A program made the translations under genes and the position numbers. Of a stretch of DNA of 64,000 bases, positions 21,710-33,937 are shown one piece after another. Under the pieces are notes generated by a model that had not been told where the DNA came from, made no database searches, and was given only the letters and a program-made list of their open reading frames with translations. This stretch comes from Juglans regia (lineage: Eukaryota > Streptophyta > Magnoliopsida > Fagales > Juglandaceae): assembly GCF_001411555.2 (NCBI RefSeq), contig NC_049911.1, positions 34,423,340 through 34,487,339 on the forward strand. Direction: 5' to 3'. Each line of letters opens with the position of its first letter. Within the stretch, counting starts at the first letter, position 1.

Positions 21710-24700
21710 TTATGGCAAACCGAATTCAGACAAAGCTGATTGGAACAGAGTTGAGAAGGCCTCGGATGCACTTTGATCATCAGCTTTGATCTTTATTTGT
21801 GCTTTGGCCGATGATGTGTTGATTATACACTCTACGAGAAATGTGGACGATTCCTCTGCTTTCTGTGCAAAGAAGAAGAACTTGTAGTTAGGGGATTGAC
21901 CACCTGATGCAATGCAGTGGATGGAATGGCCTTGCATGTGCCGGAGGAGGGTTTGAGGTGCTGTCAATGCTGCAACTCCACGAGGACTAACAGAATATTC
22001 CTGCACCAGGAAAAGGGAAACAAAAAGAGATCAAGTAGATATCATTGAGAATTAATACAAATGCAGATGGGAATATCTCTACAGGGCAAATGCGGCATGG
22101 TTGTAAAGCCGGAGGGGATGTGGTATCCCGTTTAATTTCTAACTCTTGCCCCATATACATGGTATCCAACCAGATCTTGGACTGGAAAGAGAAGGCTTGT
22201 GCAGTATATAATAAAATCACTTTTTTTTTTTATCAGTAGTATATAATAAAATCACTTAAGCAACTCTGGTTACAAACAAAAAAACGAGCATCAATTGAAA
22301 CAGAGAATTATCACACCAATGTCATAGTTGAAAAGTACACCTGCGATGATGATATTGGCAGTTGGCGCCATTTTTGCTGAAAAGTGCCAGGATCTAAAAC
22401 AGCTTTTGAATTAAGCTTCAAAAGAGGAGGTGAAGGAGCAGGTGCTGGTGCTACTGGTAGACCTAAGCCCAGCAGATCGTCAATAGCCAGACTGGATTGC
22501 GAAGCATGCCCTGTTACAGTGGAAATTGCCAATTCTGATAACATTTGTGAAGAAGCTGCAGCAGACACAGACGAACCGTCATATGAAGGAGCACTATATG
22601 CAGATCCATTGTTACTAGGACCTCCACTTTCCTCCTTTTCTGAAACACTTAAAAGTAGATCCTTGTCATTTGCCTCAACTCTCTGTGCTGGAACAACAGT
22701 ATCTGTTGATTCTGCGCCAATAGATAGATTTCCAAGTTCATCTGAAAACTCAAATGGACCACGGTGTTCCTTATCAGTGAACATGTAGGATGGCTGCAAA
22801 ATTTTATATCAGATCAGTTAATTTGAAACCGAATGGTGAACGAGTTGTTAATCCATTGTAGACAAGTGAAATATGACCACTATCAATTGATAATCAGATA
22901 ACCCAATGTCAATAATAACTCAAACAGTGAAACAGGAATGAACCTATCATGTATCCTTTGCCCCTGTTTAAGAGAGGAGGGGGGGAAGCCATTTGACTCC
23001 AACATCATTGACTTATTCTTGCCAATATAGTATGCGGGGAAGGTGAATCACATTTCAATAAATAACAGGAAAACATTCTCCCCAAATAAAAAAAATCTTT
23101 ACTCCAGATATTTGAATTCCTTCAATGTTCCAATTTTCCCATTATCAAGCTGAAACAAACTAGAGGAAACAGAACTGCAGTTACCTTCTGGTACACAACA
23201 GATAAACTGTTAAATTCATCAAATATGCGGTCTTTGATTTCACTGCTCTGAGTATCAGCAAAGACTGAAACGGCTTGCTTTGGAGGGTCCACCACACGTT
23301 GTGCTACAGATACATTGTATTGCAAAAGCCTGTAGTAGAACAAGGCTCTATCATGAACATCCTGCAATCATGGAAAGTTTTAATTTAATGTTTTTATGCA
23401 AACCATTCCAAAATTCTGATCCAAGAATGATGATGATCACAATGACAAGGATGATGATAATCATGATACGTGATAAGAACCAAGACCTGATGGAAATCAG
23501 CAAGACCTGCAGCCAATGCAGCTCCCAAGGCTTTCTGAGTCTCTGGTGGCCTCTTGAAAAAACACTTCATTACTGCAGTGAGTAGATGTAGGCGAACCTG
23601 AAAGTGTGATAGTCCGTCACTGAACAAGTAATGAAGTAATCGAATGCACAAAACTAAAACCTCAATCTTTAAGATTCCAGAACAATCAAAAAAATTTACA
23701 GGCGTTGTAATTTAGGTTAAAGATTCAAACCACAACATCTGAGTTGAAAATATTTTGCATCCTCACTTACAACGACCAGACAAGGTTTGAGATCAGTACC
23801 TTCAATATGGCTCACCACATTACTGAACCGATGAACAAATATTTGTTGTCATGAAAAAGAACTATGCAGGATGGAAGTAATCAGTAATGTACTAGAAAGG
23901 CAACCTGGAATACAGCACATGTGGAGAGAATAACTAAAGTCTGAGAAAATGAGCCCATTACTATATAGCAATGGTCCATTAGAAGATCCTCAGGATATTA
24001 ATCCAGTCCATTTAGTTTCATATAACCTAAATTTCATAACAAGAGCAACATACTTTGACAAGGAAGAAATCATATTTCCTAAGACATTGAAAACCACAAA
24101 CAAGACAAAGAATCAAGGAAAAACAAATGGCCAAGACATACAAACAGACTATTATAAGCCTCAACTTAATCACCTCAGCAGAATGTTCTTCTTCCCAATT
24201 ATCAATCAAACTCTCCAATATATAAGGAGCGTCGTGCATGTCCTGAGAATATTCTCCCAACATCCATATAAGAGCTGCTTTAGCCTTGGGTTCTTGAACG
24301 TTTTTGCTGCTAATATTCCCAACAACTGCAATGCAATCCTGACTCCATTGTGGATATTTCCTTAGAAGATCTTTCACAAGTACCTGCACAAAAGAACTTA
24401 GAATGTTTAACAGGAATTGAGGGCACTGCAATACCACTATTAGATTTACAAGCTAAATTATTTACCAGAGCTTCAGCAGTAACATAGTCCTTTTCCATCT
24501 CCAAAAACTGAAGAAGCCTGTCAACAATGGCATTCACATCATATTGCTGCAGTGCTATCTTCCCTACAGCCCGAATTGACTCTCTTGCAATAGGAATATC
24601 AACATTCGCAGCATATTCACATAACTCCGTCACTGAAAGAGACTCAAGGTGGTCACACATCAGTGATACATGAAAGCTAATTAACTATAAAGCGACTGTG

Positions 24701-26983
24701 ACCAGAGACTGGGCCACAGGATACAGATTTTCCCAAGCAAACTTCTTTACTTTAAGGCCTTGAGAAATGAAAACTGAGATGTTCTGCACTTACCAATTTC
24801 ATAAGTGTTACTCTCATTGGCCACTGCAGTTAACATTTCAAGCTTTAACTTTTTGACATAAGATGGTTCATTGTACTGGCAATAGAAGTGTTTGTAGTCT
24901 GAGGAAAATATATATGGTGCACGCATCACCAAGAGATGCAGGTGGCTCAAAACTGCATATGACTGCTCTGGACTTCCTGAACTTACTAGGGTTAAGAGAG
25001 GGGCTTTAATACGTTCATATACCTAACACCAGAGAAGTTATTATTAGAGAGATGCTGAACAAATAAAAATAACCTGAGCAATACATGATGATTCAAATTA
25101 TTCCAAGAAGAGAATCGAGATCATTCAAAGATGGCATAACAATGTAATCAAATTTATCTGCACATTAAATCATGGTGTAAAAAAATAGAATAGAAACTCA
25201 CCTTTTTAGATAGCTTAATATATCATGTGCAGTCTAAGCTTCATTAGAAAACAGGGGGTGTCCAGAATAATGGCCAAAAGTTTTTTGATTTAAGATAGCA
25301 CCTCCATCATTACCCAAATTCATGGAACTACTTTTTAATTTAGAAATATAACTACAGATTTTCATGAGAATATGAACTCAGAGACTGAATAAGAAAAACT
25401 TTGATAAGCACCTGCTGATGAACATCAGTCATGGACAAAGTCAATTGCAGAAAAACTTTGATGGTTGCTAAGACTACGGCACCATTTGCATGCTGAAGCC
25501 TATCTTCAAGTAGATTCATGATGTCAAATATCTCACTCGTCTCCAAGGGTACATATTTACCAACCAACTCAAGTACAAGACATTGGGCCCACTCACTAAA
25601 TTCCTTAATCCTGCATGTTAAAACATGATGAAAAGTAAGCTTTTCTATCCCTCGGAAAAATATTCAAAAATCCAAAACACCAACAACTTAGCACCAGGAT
25701 TGTAAATTGATGGTCTTTAGCAAAAGTGCTACACGGAATTTCAGTACTCGAGTTTTTTTTTTTGACCGTTTACAGGGTAAGATCAATGCCTAGGCTATGG
25801 GATGTACCGATTCAAAAAGTAGTACACAACTGGCTTGCTAAGCAAAGCTTCTCTCTCCCTGGATGCTTCCTCAGAGGAACTTGCTTCTGAGCTCCAAATC
25901 TCTTGTAGGGCAGACAAACAATTTGCAACCACCTGATGAAAGAATAGTACGAAAATAAAATTGAAATAGAGAACATAAGAATGTTTTCCATAAACAATAA
26001 AAAGGCATGGTAACATTAAGAAATGGATAGAGAAGAGTAACCTGAGCATCTGAGTCATTAAGCATAGAATGCTTTAGCATTGCAGGAAAATCTGCATCAA
26101 CACACGTTGAAGCTGATATATGATACAATTTTAAAACCCCCATTACTGCCACTGTCCTCACATAGTTATTATTGTCCTTCAACCCTGACCCTAGGGGTCC
26201 CACCAAATACTCTACAAGATTTGCTACTCGTAATGAACACAAGCTCCTCAATGCAAGCCCTCGAATCATCGGGTCCTCATCCTTGCAATCTCTTTGAAGG
26301 AAATTGATGGTCAACAGCGCGAGATCAGGATTGACTTTGGCATAATTCCCAACATAGAGATAACACATCTTCTTCAAGACGATGTCCGAAGTTGCTGAGC
26401 ACATCACCATCTCCCCGAAAAGGGACGAGACGTCGATGCCAACCGTCATGTAGGAGATCACTTTCTTGAAGAGCTCCCGCTTGGAATCATCAATGCCCGG
26501 TGCTCGGCTCCCAGCGAGCTGCCGGAGCTGTGATTTCAAGTCGGATACTTCACCTTTCCTGGCCGAATCAAATTTTGGGTATGAGTTTAAAGGGAAAAGT
26601 ACAAACACGGAGAGAGCTAATACAATTTCGGATCTCCAGAAACTGAACAGTAAGAACAGGGATAAGCAAGTTTTCTACACTATTAGAACAAAATAACATA
26701 AATCATGATAACAATCGATGATTATCGGCTATATGCTACGCTTAGGTACTTCAAGGCAACATGGAGAACCACCACTAAACTAATCCAAATACAACTCTAC
26801 TCGTTTTAGATGTGCTTCAAAACCTAAAATCCAAGAAGACACTCTAATTTCCTATTCTATTTTGCCTTTCGAGAATCTTATCAGAAACCAAGTCGGGGTT
26901 TTGCGGGGACAGAGAGAGAGTTTGAATTACCCGGAAGGTTGAGACGGTGAGGGTGACCGCTGAGACTGCGCGGGAGGAGCCAT
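21710..26983 (-). CDS. AP4B: AP-4 adaptor complex subunit beta
   Basis: Eleven exons on the minus strand: 26983-26931, 26558-26042, 25932-25808, 25610-25412, 25022-24794, 24632-24466, 24383-24174, 23597-23487, 23361-23185, 22793-22341 and 22000-21710. All borders are GT-AG and the frame is kept, giving 843 residues; the Arabidopsis protein is about 841. The start MAPPAQSQRSPSPSQPSGKG matches the family. Residues about 20-595 are the helical adaptin trunk (DPMIRGLALRSLCSLR, MNLLEDRLQHANGAVVLA, CEYAANVDIPIARESIRAVG). Exon 10 is the Ser/Pro hinge with DDLLGLGLPVAPAPAP. Exon 11 is the beta-4 appendage (HSIHCIASGGQSPNYKFFFF) ending FGLP. AP-4 forms a clathrin-independent coat at the trans-Golgi network; in plants it takes part in vacuolar sorting. 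No breaks seen. Single complete copy. Confidence 0.98.
22203..22257 (-). mobile_element. Minimal poly(A) retroposition in AP4B intron 10
   Basis: A 20-base sequence AGTATATAATAAAATCACTT occurs at 22203-22222 and 22238-22257. Between the copies is only a T run ending ATCAGT. Read on the minus strand this is ACTGAT followed by poly(A). That is what an extremely 5'-truncated LINE insertion leaves: target duplication, a few bases of 3' end and the tail. Slippage or simple duplication is the alternative. Confidence 0.6.
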
Positions 26984-27794
26984 GACCGACCGGAATCAAA
27001 CCAAGTTAAGGTTCTCTATAATACGGAGCCGCGGAGTGAGATCTACGGATCTCTTTGCTCTGGAGCAGAGTGATAGACCAGGTCGACGGCACAAGAATGG
27101 GACCTGTCACAGAGAGAGATCGATCCGACCGAGGACGAGGTGCCACTGCCACATACCAAGTTTTTGAGCGTGTGAAATCTGATAAAAACAAAAGAAAAGA
27201 AAAATGCTGCTTTGTAAACTTATTCATATATTTTAATTTTTTTTATTTAATTATTTAAGAGGTAAGTATTAGATCTGGTTTAGATTCACAATTCATCTCA
27301 TTATTATTTTTTATTATTCATCAATTTTAATTCACAAATTTTATTATTATTCATAATTTATCTCATTATTATTCATAACTTATTTTTAAATTTTAACTAG
27401 ACTTAAGTGTATTGTTTTTTTTTTTTTAGAAATATTTTAAAATAATAAAAAATATAAATTTAAAAAAAATTAAAAAGATAAGTTTACTATCTGAGTGCAC
27501 CGCTTAAAAAAAAAAAATTTGGAACAAAAGGAAAAAACACAACGATAAACTTATCTCTTAAGTGAGGGAAAATCTAACGGTCGTCGATGGTGAGGTTTCT
27601 AAATCTAAATGGTTTTAGCGCATCTTCTTTTGTAAATTACTGAGGGGTAGGAGTCCGTAGCTACCTTTTTTTCCTTTCCAAAAATATTTGCATTAAAATC
27701 ATGGTTATATACAAAATCAGCAATTAAGGTTATATGCAAAATCAGTAATAAGATTTTGATGCTTTTAAAAATAAAAAATTTTCAAAGTATTAAT
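26984..27794. other. 5' flank of AP4B
   Basis: Promoter side of AP4B. A GC-richer island at 26984-27180 probably holds the 5' UTR and core promoter. From about 27270 to 27420 is an AT-rich MITE-like stretch with repeated TTATTATTCA(T/A)AATT motifs. Confidence 0.45.
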
Positions 27795-28263
27795 TAAGGA
27801 TGTAAATCGATCGATTTGGTCAGGCATTTTCTCCAGGTTGGATAGGATCGAACATCCATAGGGATCGGATCGGTAGCTATGAGTTCATTCGATCCGACTT
27901 AATTATTTTTTATTTTTTTTCTTCTTTTTTCAAATAAATTAATAAAAATATTATTTAAATTACTAAATTAAAATTAAGTAAATTATTAATGTATATTATG
28001 ACTAATTCGTTAAAAAATATTTTATATGATCAATAATAGTAAATTAGATAAAAATTATATAATTAACTTATATAATTACTATATCAAAATAATATATAAA
28101 TTATTAAAAATATTTTTACAATATATATAGGAATTCAGTCCGGTCGAGTCCAATCTAAAATTTATAGACTTCAAGACTGGACCAAATTTTCTTGATCAAT
28201 AATTTATGGGACCAAGACTAATTGGTCATGAGTTTAGTCCGGACCAAACTCCTTACATCCCTA
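27795..28263. mobile_element. hAT-like non-autonomous DNA transposon
   Basis: Flanked by a perfect 8-bp duplication GTATTAAT at 27787-27794 and 28264-28271. Ends are short inverted repeats: left TAAGGATGTAA, right reverse complement TAGGGATGTAA. An 8-bp duplication with TA(A/G)GG ends is the hAT superfamily signature. The 469-base interior has GATCGGATCGG and GGACCAAA motifs but no transposase frame. Confidence 0.8.
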
Positions 28264-28309
28264 GTATTAATATTTGAGAATAAAAACATCGTAACTGAAT
28301 GTTTTTGTC

Positions 28310-28515
28310 ATTTAAGTGAGGTTTGTATAGTAAAATAAAATAAAATGAGATGATTTTAAATAGAAGTTAAAAATTGAATAAAATATTATTAGAATATTAT
28401 TATTATTTTGATATTTAAAAAAATTGAATTATTTATTATATTTTATATAAAAATTTTAAAAAAATTATAATAATAAGATGAGATGAGATGAAATATGTTT
28501 TTTAATCCAAACCCA
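28310..28515. mobile_element. Tourist-type MITE, family A copy 1
   Basis: Same layout as the reference copy at 62519-62698: GGTTTG at the left, a GATGAGATGAGATG block near the right end, an AT-rich core with TTATTATATTTTATATAAAA, and AATCCAAACCC at the right. Borders are approximate. Confidence 0.65.
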
Positions 28516-29206
28516 TGGTTAATCAAATTGGAATGCAGGATTTTCATCTAGCGTCAATTTTTATCAATTTTTTTAATTGAATTTCTGACATGATGTAGTG
28601 ATACTATATGTCAAGTAATCGAAGGCTAACACGGGGCATTAGTATTATGTGACAATCTCTTAACCATTTTTCGTTAATAGAATATTAACGAATCCATCTC
28701 TCTCTTTTTAAAAAAAAAAAAAATTTATTATCAAGTATCAATGTTGTGTAATAACTATGTTTTCGATTTATGAAAATTAAGTAATGATTTTGCATTTAAC
28801 GCTAAGATCAAACACAAAATTACCGAAGGTAAGGTGTTGCAGGTGCCTTTACGTGAACTTCGGGTAATCAAATATGAGCACAGGTACCATAGGCACTTTA
28901 ACGATGAAAGAGGACACAAAAATAGGAGAGATAAAAAGGGTAAGAGAGCTCAACAAAAATCTCATAATAGCATACAATAGCTTGGAACTACTAACAGCGT
29001 AAAATTAGTATTTCGTACATTTCATTGAATTAATTTTAAAATATTAAGTGGTATGAAAGGCATTTTATATTCTCAATAAAAATAAATGATATTTACCATC
29101 GTGTCAATATTTTCATGATAACTAAAATAAATTTCTTTTATTATTGGTTGGATTTTGACGATCCGTTGTTGGTAGATGGCCAACGACAATCAAATTGATG
29201 ATAATT
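28516..29206. other. AT-rich intergenic
   Basis: No gene or defined element recognised between the MITE and the LTR-like element. The last six bases, ATAATT at 29201-29206, are the left target duplication of the next feature. Confidence 0.4.
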
Positions 29207-30790
29207 TGTAATGCCCGGTTTCATGATGGGGTTGTAGAGTTACCAACCATCACCTAAAATCATATCTCATAGTATAGATACAATCTCCAATATCTCAGTT
29301 ATATATAGATATAATTGATTTAACTCCACTACTCCAAATAATTAACTAGAAATACAATAAATTCTTAATATAAACGTCAACCTCTCAACATACCATATTA
29401 TCAAAACACAACAAATTTGCTAAGTAAAATTCTCTAATAACTGTGGCATCCTTTTGTGCTTAATCCACTATATTCACATAAATTTATCTATGCTTTTTAT
29501 TTTTTATCCTTATCTGAAACATCCAAGATACATAAAAATATTATAAAGATAATGGGTGAGTTATCAAAAATTCAGTAAGTAGAGAATACATACTAGTATG
29601 TAAACACGAATCTTTTCACAAAGTTCAGAATGCATAAACAAAACATTTTAGTTTCAATATATATATATATATATCTCAAAAATTTGTTATCAAGATATCA
29701 AAGCGACATTTCAAATTGTTCATATTCAAAAATCCTTTGACATAATATGAATGAACGTCATCATCTTATCATATCATATCACCATATCATATCAGATACT
29801 ATGTTTAACTCTTGTGGTAGGATTGTGCAACCTTCTATAGCCAAACCATACAAGATTAGAATGTGAATCTTCCTCTTATTTATTCTCAGAGTCCCGAATG
29901 TGCATATAGGAAAGATCACGCAGAAAAACTACTTTATTTTTCAAAGTGTGTGCACTTATATAAGATATGTTAGTACTAATTATATAACATAATCAGAATG
30001 TTACGGCAAATATTTTAATATGTCACATCATATCAAAATAGAGTATTGAAGAGAAGGATATCATTTTCACAATGTCAAAAACAGATTCAGAGATGTCTAA
30101 AGATTATCGATGCCCTATTAACAAGGTAGTGGTGTTAAAAATTGAGATTTAACTATGTGTTTAATGTACGATAAAGTAATCACTGTGACACGAGAATGCA
30201 CATCAAAAACTAAATTCGAGACCGTGAGAAAACTCACGGTGGAAGAACAAAATTGGACAATGTGGAAAAGGGGAAGTCGAGACAAACGCAAGTGACCAAA
30301 GCAAACCAGCAAGAGTGGGAGACCGAGACATACCTTGGTTGTGGTGTGGGCGGCACGTTAGTTCCGGTGATCTTTATTAGTTGCCATGGCTAGTCTAACT
30401 TGGGGACATAGTGGAATACCACACACACAGGTTTAAAAAAGTGTCGAGGTAATCTCATGAGTACGAAAATTGGGTGTGCAAAATTGATAACAGAGAGTGA
30501 CTAAAAAGGCTTACCATCGTTCCTGTGAGGAGGCTTGACGACGATAAGAATCTGAAGACCCATAACTCGTAGCACCAAACAAAAAGGAATAAAAATCATA
30601 TGAGAGGGCAAGGGAGTGAGAGACAAACAGAGATGAGGGGCTGGCCGTCGTCGAAGCTTAGGCGAAAGAACTCTACAAGCTGAAAACAGAGGCATGCACT
30701 ATACAACCGAATCGTGAGAAGAGGAAGAGAGAGCGAATTGAGAGAGTTTTGAGGGGGCACGAAGAGATAGATAGGAAGTTGGGTGTGGAT

Positions 30791-30847
<57 letters not shown>

Positions 30848-31042
30848 GTTGTGGAAGGGGTGGCTATGAGTTGTGGCTGCGTGAAAATAGAGGGAAAAGT
30901 TTAGTTTGGGGTAGTTATCGGAGGCTGGGGGAAAACAGGAGGGAAAAAAAAGAAAAAGCAAAGAAAAAAAAGATTCAATGGGCCTGGGCCTGGGTGTTGT
31001 GCTTGCCCCTCGGGTTTGGGTTTAATGGCCTCGAGTGTTATA
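29207..31042. mobile_element. Probable solo LTR (about 1.84 kb)
   Basis: Begins TGTAATGCCCGG and ends GAGTGTTATA. The reverse complement of the end, TATAACACTC, mirrors the start, as in LTRs that run TGTAAC...GTTACA (the final CA would have mutated to TA). TAATT just before the element (29202-29206) recurs just after it (31043-31047), fitting a 5-bp integrase duplication. No gag or pol frames are present, so this is a solo LTR or a non-autonomous relic. Shared sequence blocks with 34689-36610 (such as GTGAGTTATCA...ACTCAATAAG-like and CATGTTTAAC...GGATTGTGCAA) show a family. Confidence 0.6.
30791..30846. repeat. Run of 56 consecutive G
   Basis: An uninterrupted 56-G tract inside the solo LTR. 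Its exact length is probably unreliable because such runs are hard to sequence. It creates a spurious polyproline frame on the minus strand. Confidence 0.9.
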
Positions 31043-31059
31043 TAATTACTGTGTAATTT

Positions 31060-31235
31060 CGTTTATTTTTGTATATAAAATAAAATAAAAATTAAAAATT
31101 AAATAAAATATTATTATAATATATATATTTAATATTATTTTTATTTTGAGATTTGAAAAAGATAAATTATTTATTTTATTTTATATAAAAATATAAAAAA
31201 ATTTTATAATAATTAAATAAAATAAAATGAGAAGA
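31060..31235. mobile_element. Tourist-type MITE, family A copy 2 (decayed)
   Basis: Shares with the 62519 copy the core order AATAAAATATTATTATAAT, TTATTTTGAGATTTGAAAAA, AATTATTTATTTTATTTTAT. Both ends are decayed, so no target duplication can be read. It lies between the LTR and the EngB gene, about 230 bases upstream of the start codon. Confidence 0.5.
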
Positions 31236-31462
31236 ATTGAGAATTACGTCGAAAATAAACGAACTCTTTTCTTTTCGTATTTTTTTTTCTTTGAACAACT
31301 CTTTGTTGCTCTGTGTGTGAAAGTAGACGAACCGTTTAGGAGACTTATAAAAACGGTGCGTTTTATTCATCCAGATATTTCAAGGCTTTTCGCTCCAGAG
31401 GTGCTAGGCAATCTCCTCCCAAAGTAGAGAGAGAAATTGGAGACACAGTGAGAGAGAGGAAT

Positions 31463-33937
31463 ATGGTCGTGCTTCTTCATCTTCCCGGATTCCAGCCGTC
31501 GATCTTTCTGACAAGGGCATCACCTCTTTGCAAAACCCATTTCAACTTTCTACGTAAATTCAAAATACCCATTATTAAATCTACCCTCTCAACGGCCTCT
31601 GAACGCACCCACAGTATCGAAATACCGGAGGAAGAGACCCACGTCCAAATTTCGCTTGAAAAACTCTTCATCCCTCCGGAAACAGACATCTCTTCCGATA
31701 CTTCCACATTGAGCTTGAGTTCGAGAATCTTGAAGGGCTCGAATATTTTGCTGAGTAAGTACGCGAGGGACGCTCAGATTATGCAAGCCGACTTTATCAA
31801 AAGCAGTGTCAGGACCCAGGATTGCCCCTCCGATGGACTTCCCGAGTTTGCCCTTGTCGGCCGCTCCAACGTCGGCAAATCCTCGCTGCTGAACTCGCTT
31901 GTACGCCGCAAGCGCCTTGCTCTTACGTCCAAGAAACCTGGTGAGACTGTTACTTGGATTGGATTCAGTTTTTTAGGGTTCAAGTGTTTGTATTGGGTTC
32001 TTGATTTTTATTCGTTTCATGTATCATTTGGTTGATTCACTGAACATACGGATGCTCTATAAACTAGCAATACTCTTACAACTATGCAATGTTTTTTTCC
32101 CTCTCGGTAGTTTGATATGTGAATTTGTTAAATTTTTTGGAATTAATTGAACTTGGAGGGTGAGACCGTGAGAATGTCTAGGCACTGATGCCGGTGACAA
32201 ATGATTATGTGATTGCAATGTTCACCAACTTATGCTTGCCCTAGTTCACTTTTTGTAAACAGGCCCAACTGCTTAGAGATATTCGAATTTCCTTACACGT
32301 GCCATTGCTTTTCTTCTTCACTAATGTGTCTATGTTTCATAAATTAGGCGAGATGAAGAGCTTCGACCATTCCGGTTCACTAATCGGATGGCCTATGTTG
32401 CATTGAAAGGATATCTATATGATCCGATTTTTGCTATTTTTTTAGGATCAGTGATAGCTGGTACCTGTGGGCTGCAATTGCTCTTAAGAATCTGAGTTAA
32501 CTATTCATTTTTTTTTTTTTTTTGCATTGAAGGGAAGACTCAATGCATCAACCATTTTAGGATCAATGATAGCTGGTACCTCGTGGATCTGCCTGGATAT
32601 GGGTATGGCTGAAAGTCATGAGTAATTGCTTCTTATGAGGTTCTTTGTTTATTTTCTGTACTTTGAATCTATTGATTAGGACAAACATTATTGAAAAGGT
32701 GAAAAATGGTACAGGAAAAGTATATAAAATAATTGGTATGATATGCTGGTGCTTTTTAGGGATTAAAAAACTCAAGCCTTCAAGGTGTAGCACTCTTCTG
32801 GAACTTGGAACCCTGTCACTTTATCTGTTTTAATTATTCTTTATTTTCCAATATAACATAGTGTAATTGTAAACAATTTTACTTGCTATTAATTTTTGAA
32901 CGAGTTAATCCATGACTTCTCTCATAACTCAGATTTTGGAAGGATTTTTCAATATGATCACCTATCAACCAGAGATTGATTCCACTGTTTCCCCTGTTTC
33001 TGTTCTAATCATTCAAATTAATTGTTGTGGCATTTTCCATCGTGCATGCTTAATAGGTATGCAGCTGCACCACAGGAACTTCGTATAGACTGGGAGAAGT
33101 TTACTAAAGACTATTTCCTGAACCGACCGACGCTAGTTTCTGTGTTTCTTCTCATAGATGCTAGCATTCCTGCCAAAAAAATGGATCTTGAGTATGCTAG
33201 TTGGCTGGGTGAGAATCAGGTAATATCCTTTCCTATAACTTGCTATTGGAAAAAAGGAAAATAATTAAAACGACCAAAACTTCATCTGTAAACTATGCAA
33301 TCATTTCCAATTATTAATCCGTTGTGTATGGGCCTATAAAAAAAGTCTCGTGTATATTGGCTTATTTCTCTGCTTAGGTTGATGGCTATCAACAATAACA
33401 GTCATGGTTTCTGTTTTCCATGAATCACCACCACTCTTTAGCTGTTTGGGGCCGACTTATGGGTGCAATAGAGATTGGCACCACCTATAATTCTAGGCTT
33501 GAGTTCCTATAGAAGTGTTCAGTAAACATTTCTTACTGATTGCTGCTGCTCATTTTTTCCTCTATTTGATGAATGCGGTTTGCTTGCACTCTTGTCTTGC
33601 ATCCTCCAACTCATCTAGCCAGCAAGATTTTAGTTTCTCATTATGCGTGTATCGTAAGCAGATTTGATTTTCTGGTTTGGCATAACCACTTTACGAAGGT
33701 GTGTATATTTTTTCTTAGATTCCCATGACTCTGATCTTCACCAAATGTGACAAGCGCAAGAAGAGAAAGAATGGAGGTAAGAGGCCAGAAGAACATGTGA
33801 ATGATTTTCAGGATTTGATACGAAGCTTCTTCCAGACAGCACCACCGTGGATTATGACTAGCAGTGTTACCAATCAAGGTCGCGATGAGATATTACTGCA
33901 TATGGCTCAGCTCCGGAATTATTGGCTCAAGCACTAA
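31463..33937 (+). CDS. engB: EngB/YihA-type GTP-binding protein, EMB2001-like
   Basis: Four exons: 31463-31940, 32533-32602, 33057-33219 and 33719-33937, frame kept, 309 residues. The first in-frame ATG is at 31463. Residues 1 to about 60 are basic and Ser/Thr-rich and look like an organelle transit peptide. GTPase motifs are complete: G1 GRSNVGKSS (133-141), G2 region KKPGKTQ with Thr162, G3 DLPG (178-181) and G4 TKCD (245-248). The C terminus reads [20 protein letters not shown] with the G5-like SS. From memory the closest relative is At2g22870 (EMB2001, about 300 aa), whose loss arrests embryos. Bacterial EngB helps assemble the large ribosomal subunit, so a plastid or mitochondrial ribosome role is inferred. 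Intron 1 contains a degenerate copy of exon 2. Confidence 0.96.
32398..32473 (+). repeat. Degenerate copy of EngB exon 2 with its acceptor, in intron 1
   Basis: TTGCATTGAAAGG at 32398-32410 matches TTGCATTGAAGGG at the real exon 2 acceptor (32522-32534). TTTTAGGATCAGTGATAGCT, followed by GGTACCTGTGGG, at about 32440-32470 matches the exon body (TTTTAGGATCAATGATAGCT then GGTACCTCGTGG at 32556-32587). The middle differs and a base is lost in CCTCGTGG, so the copy cannot supply the DLPG motif in frame. Confidence 0.75.

Noticed and set aside
22384..22788. Plus-strand 134-codon frame
   Set aside because: Antisense shadow of AP4B exon 10 (hinge).
24027..24437. Minus-strand frame extending past AP4B exon 7
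   Set aside because: The real exon is 24383-24174; the rest is intron read-through.
30596..30961. Minus-strand polyproline open frame
   Set aside because: It is the translation of the 56-G run and surrounding purine-rich LTR sequence; no start context, no homology.
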